Positions 14,162 through 16,865 of a stretch of 16,865 nt of DNA are shown piece after piece (the first letter of the stretch is position 1; each line of letters begins with the position of its first letter). Position numbers and translations under genes: made by a program. Origin of the DNA: VBAS01 sp035292525 (lineage in GTDB: Bacteria > Bacteroidota > Bacteroidia > Chitinophagales > Chitinophagaceae); contig DATDPZ010000146.1 in assembly GCA_035292525.1 (NCBI GenBank), positions 1-16,865 on the forward strand, given 5' to 3'. The notes below the pieces were generated by a model that was given only the letters and a program-made list of their open reading frames with translations, did not search any database and was not told the DNA's origin.

Positions 14162-15070
14162 TTAAGGTGCAGGGATGCTGGCTATACTCCTACCCATTTT
14201 TCTTATTTTCAAAAGCTGCCAAATCAAATAAATCAGTGTCCCCCACACGCCACCCATGATCGAATAAGCTAAAACTACTAACCAAATTGGGGTTCTGAAT
14301 CTTGTTGACCATAGAGACCTTTGATTAAAATTGTTTTCAATTACAGGAACTGCTCCCCAGGGTACTATAACTTCTGTAGAAATACTACCATACAATTCAC
14401 TTTCATCTGTTCTGGCAAGGAGGTTAAGGAATCCTTTGCTATCGCCTGGAAGGCTGTCTCTTAAAAATTCTGCAGTGACCATCCCGCTGCTGTCGGTTGT
14501 ATATGTTTCTTCTTCACCTACCGGAAGATTTCCTAATAATCTTTTAACCACTACTTTAATATCAGTTGCCTGTGCGGGCACCCACTCACCGTTTTTAAAT
14601 TCTGATAATTTTACAGTAATACTTTTTGATTCCTCATCGGAACTGGTATCTATTTCAATTTTTGCTTTTAAAATTTCTATTTCGCTGCTGGTTGATTCAA
14701 ATTCTTTACCGGCTTCAGTAACAGCTATAAATTTTAACGGGGAGGCGGTTTCCCAGGTTTCTTTTAACGTAGCAGGAATAAAAACTTTACTTTCTCCTTT
14801 ACTATCAGTTTTTACTTTACCCAGGAACCCTGATGCTGATTCTTCTCCCATGTAGAGACTGGCAGCAATATCTTTTAATGGAACAAATTTTCTTTCCACT
14901 TTTTCTTTTGCACTCAGCATCAGGTAAGGAATATGATCATTAGACATATTATAGCTAATGCTTAAGATCATTTCTCTTGCTACTGAATCCTGGGCCTGTG
15001 ATTTTATATAAAAACCAGAAGCCAACATCAGGAAAAACAGGAGTTGGTATTTATTTTTCAGCAGTTTCAT
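14162..15070 (-). CDS. C-terminally anchored two-repeat protein of the NrfD module (A)
   Basis: A 302-residue paralogue of the protein at 9078-9968. It has a signal peptide (1-27, ending SQAQDS) and two beta-sandwich repeats (about 65-122 and 168-227). The second repeat keeps VVVKRLLGNLPVGEEETYTTDSSG in place of the partner's IYVLRMFGIMPASEENSITTNENG, as well as the SLPGDSKG turn and SELYG. One membrane helix (261-286) starts MGGVW and ends QLLKIRK. The first repeat is more divergent. Its ATG lies inside the 3' end of the preceding NrfD gene (20-bp overlap), so translation is likely coupled and the two products are probably made in fixed ratio. No cysteine or haem motif is present. No known function; a docking or scaffold role is inferred. 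Confidence 0.75.
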   Translation of the reverse strand: MKLLKNKYQLLFFLMLASGFYIKSQAQDSVAREMILSISYNMSNDHIPYLMLSAKEKVERKFVPLKDIAASLYMGEESASGFLGKVKTDSKGESKVFIPATLKETWETASPLKFIAVTEAGKEFESTSSEIEILKAKIEIDTSSDEESKSITVKLSEFKNGEWVPAQATDIKVVVKRLLGNLPVGEEETYTTDSSGMVTAEFLRDSLPGDSKGFLNLLARTDESELYGSISTEVIVPWGAVPVIENNFNQRSLWSTRFRTPIWLVVLAYSIMGGVWGTLIYLIWQLLKIRKMGRSIASIPAP

Positions 15071-16367
15071 TATGATCAGTTAATGTTTTATAAATTGATA
15101 CGACTGGAAATACTCTGGCAAAAAAGGTGATGATTAGCAAGGCGCCTGCCAGTGAACCCATAGCAATGGCCCATTCTTCCCAACTGGGGAAATAATGACT
15201 GAATCTTTCTGGTGATTCTTGTTTTGGTAAAAGCGGGTGCAGCAAAGTGGGGGTAACAATAAGATAACGTTTAAACCAAGCACCTATGACTACCATTACA
15301 CCAGCAATAAACATGGGCAAAGGCTTTCTTCCTTTCTTAAACAGTGCAATAAAAATCGGAATGATCATTCCTACGAAAATGGCAAACCAGAACAATGGAG
15401 CATATTCTCCGGCAAATAACTCTCTTAAATGTACTTCTTCAGGTTTTTTCATTTTGAATGCAGGAATCAGGTATTCATTCACATTAAAATAGAGGTATAA
15501 AAGAGCCAGCATTACCAATATCCTTCCCATTTTTTCAAAATGCATATCCGTTATATACTGCTCCAGTTTATATGCCCGGCGAAAAACATACATCGCTACT
15601 ACTACGCCACCTGCACCTACCAAAAACGCACCGGAAACAAAATAAGCGCCAAAGTTGGTGCTGTCCCATCCGGGCCTGTAGGTAGTGGCAAATAACCAAG
15701 AGGTTACCGTATGGATACAAAACGCCACCGGGATAATGATTACACAAAGAATGGTAATGGATCGATTCCTGATTTTTTCCTGTGCATCTGTACCTTTCCA
15801 GTATGAACCCAGCCACCTGTATAATTTTGCAAATGATTTTCCCAGCTTCTCTCTTGCGTTTATCATAATCCTGATATCTGGCAGCAGTGTAATATATAAT
15901 AAGAATAAACTGATACAGAAGTAAGTGCCAATTACGATCACGTCCCAAATGATGGGCGATTGAAGCCGGCCATGTGTAAATAAGTTAACTAGGCGTTCGG
16001 GGCGACCCATATCCACAATGATAATCAGGGAAGCGAATGTAATAGCTGATACCGCTATGATTTCTGATATGCGGGTCAGGGGTGTACGCCAGGGAACATT
16101 GGCCAGCCGGAAAATAGCGGTAATCAGCGATCCAACCAGGCTGATGGCGACAAAAAATACAAAGTTGGAAATATAAATTCCCCATGATACATAATCACCC
16201 ATATTGGTAACTACCAAACCGTATCGTAACTGCCGGTAATAAGCATAAGCACCCAAAAGGCAGAATAAAATAAGAATTCCGGTCCAGATCATTCCTCTTT
16301 TACCAAATTGCTGAGGCAATAGATCCCGGATAATTTTGTCTTCAGATAAAATATTTTGTTTTTCCAC
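15051..16367 (-). CDS. NrfD/PsrC/ActC-like integral membrane quinone-site protein (A)
   Basis: A 438-residue paralogue of the protein at 9983-11431, also with about ten membrane helices. Shared landmarks are DYVSWGIYISNFVFFVAIS, DMGRPERLVNLF, the GRLQSPIIWD segment, YRPGWDSTNFGAYFVSGA and KRYLIVTPTLLHPLLP. The N- and C-terminal tails are shorter than in paralogue B. Where B has ISHSGT (H84), this protein has ISLVGS, so the histidine that ActC-type relatives carry there is lost. That could change quinone or proton handling. I read the start as a GTG at 16367, since no ATG lies close upstream, 11 bp after the ferredoxin stop. The 3' end overlaps the two-repeat gene by 20 bp. Confidence 0.88.
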   Translation of the reverse strand: MEKQNILSEDKIIRDLLPQQFGKRGMIWTGILILFCLLGAYAYYRQLRYGLVVTNMGDYVSWGIYISNFVFFVAISLVGSLITAIFRLANVPWRTPLTRISEIIAVSAITFASLIIIVDMGRPERLVNLFTHGRLQSPIIWDVIVIGTYFCISLFLLYITLLPDIRIMINAREKLGKSFAKLYRWLGSYWKGTDAQEKIRNRSITILCVIIIPVAFCIHTVTSWLFATTYRPGWDSTNFGAYFVSGAFLVGAGGVVVAMYVFRRAYKLEQYITDMHFEKMGRILVMLALLYLYFNVNEYLIPAFKMKKPEEVHLRELFAGEYAPLFWFAIFVGMIIPIFIALFKKGRKPLPMFIAGVMVVIGAWFKRYLIVTPTLLHPLLPKQESPERFSHYFPSWEEWAIAMGSLAGALLIITFFARVFPVVSIYKTLTDHNETAEK

Positions 16368-16378
16368 AATCAGTTAAT

Positions 16379-16865
16379 TTAAGATTTTGATTCTTCTTGT
16401 GTTTGTAAACCTTCTTCAAATTTGAAATTCCTGTTAACCGGTGGTAAATAATATACACTTGGTTTGGTACCCAGGTCTTCCATGAGGCGATATCCTGCTT
16501 TGTCACGTACCAGGTCTGTGAACCTGAATGTTTCTGCACCATTGGTTACTACATCTTCGTTCATATCGCCAAAAAAGAATACACCGTTTGGGCAGGCAGA
16601 TACACAATGCGGCAATTCGCCTTTCCGAACCATGTCCGGGCAAAAATCACATTTGCCAACAGTTCCTTTTTTTTGTGGCAGGCTGGTTTCGCAGGAATAT
16701 TCCTGGCTGGCAATTTCTTTAGGAATGTCTGGTTTTTCCCAATTAAATACTCTTGTGGAATAGGGACAGGCAGCCATACAAAAACGGCATCCTACACAAC
16801 GATCACTGTCAATCAACACAATTCCATCTTGTCTTTTGAAAGTGGCATCCACCGGGCATACTTTT
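16379..16865 (-). CDS. Four-cluster-type ferredoxin of module A (C-terminal part)
   Basis: The gene enters from the right edge; about 160 C-terminal residues are visible. They begin with K-V-C-P, the last cysteine of the second cluster site, and continue with DRCVGCRFCMAACPYSTR (third site) and the CDFC ... HCVSAC arrangement of the fourth. The same blocks occur in the ferredoxin at 11447-12421 (KRQDGIVLID, CPYSTR, YYLPP-x-NR), so the two are paralogues. The C-terminus here is QTQEESKS and lacks the His/Met-rich tail. One extra cysteine (EYSCETS) is not part of a cluster motif. The start, Tat signal and first two cluster sites lie outside the window, as may any catalytic subunit. Confidence 0.92.
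   Translation of the reverse strand, partial: KVCPVDATFKRQDGIVLIDSDRCVGCRFCMAACPYSTRVFNWEKPDIPKEIASQEYSCETSLPQKKGTVGKCDFCPDMVRKGELPHCVSACPNGVFFFGDMNEDVVTNGAETFRFTDLVRDKAGYRLMEDLGTKPSVYYLPPVNRNFKFEEGLQTQEESKS

Noticed and set aside
14331..14855. Long plus-strand reading frame (174 codons)
   Set aside because: It lies fully antisense to the anchored two-repeat gene, and its translation is serine/leucine-rich without domain signs. It is a shadow of that gene.
15568..15948. Minus-strand 126-codon frame inside the NrfD gene
   Set aside because: It is an out-of-frame reading of the NrfD coding sequence with odd composition (many Tyr, Cys, Arg). The NrfD frame has full family motifs.
9078..16865. 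Alternative complex III (ActABCDEF)
   Set aside because: The NrfD proteins resemble ActC, but there is no pentahaem ActA, no ActB with a fused molybdopterin-like domain, no ActD, and the two-repeat protein does not match ActE. Two ferredoxin-NrfD pairs in this order do not fit.
1..16865. CRISPR arrays, tRNA or rRNA genes, phage genes
   Set aside because: I saw no regularly spaced repeats, no cloverleaf-like sequences or rRNA signatures, and no integrase, capsid or terminase motifs in the window.

Overview
The window looks like a chromosomal segment of a Bacteroidota bacterium, most plausibly of the Chitinophagaceae or relatives. It is AT-rich. Its lipoproteins carry the N-S-C-R/K or similar signals typical of the phylum, the starts lack strong Shine-Dalgarno sequences, and several proteins belong to families concentrated in Bacteroidota (a DUF5777-like beta-barrel, a DUF4369-like protein, a YceI lipoprotein next to an anchored monohaem cytochrome c). 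All genes that I accept lie on the minus strand. The species assignment is inference.

Layout, left to right. Positions 1-2371 hold a glycerol catabolism pair: the N-terminal 246 codons of a glycerol-3-phosphate dehydrogenase cut by the window edge, and a complete glycerol kinase, with a large imperfect inverted repeat between them. Positions 2372-4551 are a looser region with a four-helix DoxX-like membrane protein, a 190-bp MITE-like element with a 9-bp target duplication, a one-helix microprotein, and a DUF4369-like exported protein that lacks the expected thioredoxin domain. Positions 4614-12421 form one tight set of nine genes. In transcription order they are a Tat-exported four-cluster ferredoxin, a ten-helix NrfD/PsrC/ActC-like quinone-site protein, a C-terminally anchored two-repeat protein, an anchored cytochrome c, a YceI-like lipoprotein, a carboxypeptidase-regulatory-like lipoprotein, an ethylbenzene-dehydrogenase-gamma-like lipoprotein carrying two c-haem motifs, a cytochrome lipoprotein with a CX4CH motif, and a DUF5777-like barrel. 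Positions 12731-14042 carry a Crp/Fnr regulator with an N-terminal cysteine cluster and a MarR regulator. Positions 14162-16865 carry a second, paralogous ferredoxin / NrfD / two-repeat-protein module, cut at the right edge inside the ferredoxin.

My reading is that the window contains an uncharacterised respiratory electron-transfer system. A NrfD-type membrane protein exchanges electrons with the quinone pool. A periplasmic ferredoxin and a chain of outer cytochromes carry them onward, and lipid anchors and a barrel extend the chain towards the outer membrane. No molybdopterin catalytic subunit is visible; it may lie beyond the right edge or be absent. The intergenic region before the large operon has a perfect Fnr-type palindrome (TGAT-N4-ATCA) and, nearer the gene, a perfect interrupted palindrome (TTATAACA-N5-TGTTATAA). 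The neighbouring Fnr-like protein keeps the E-x-x-T/S-R recognition pattern expected for a TGAT core, so control by oxygen or redox through the linked Fnr protein, perhaps with repression by the linked MarR protein, is a reasonable model.
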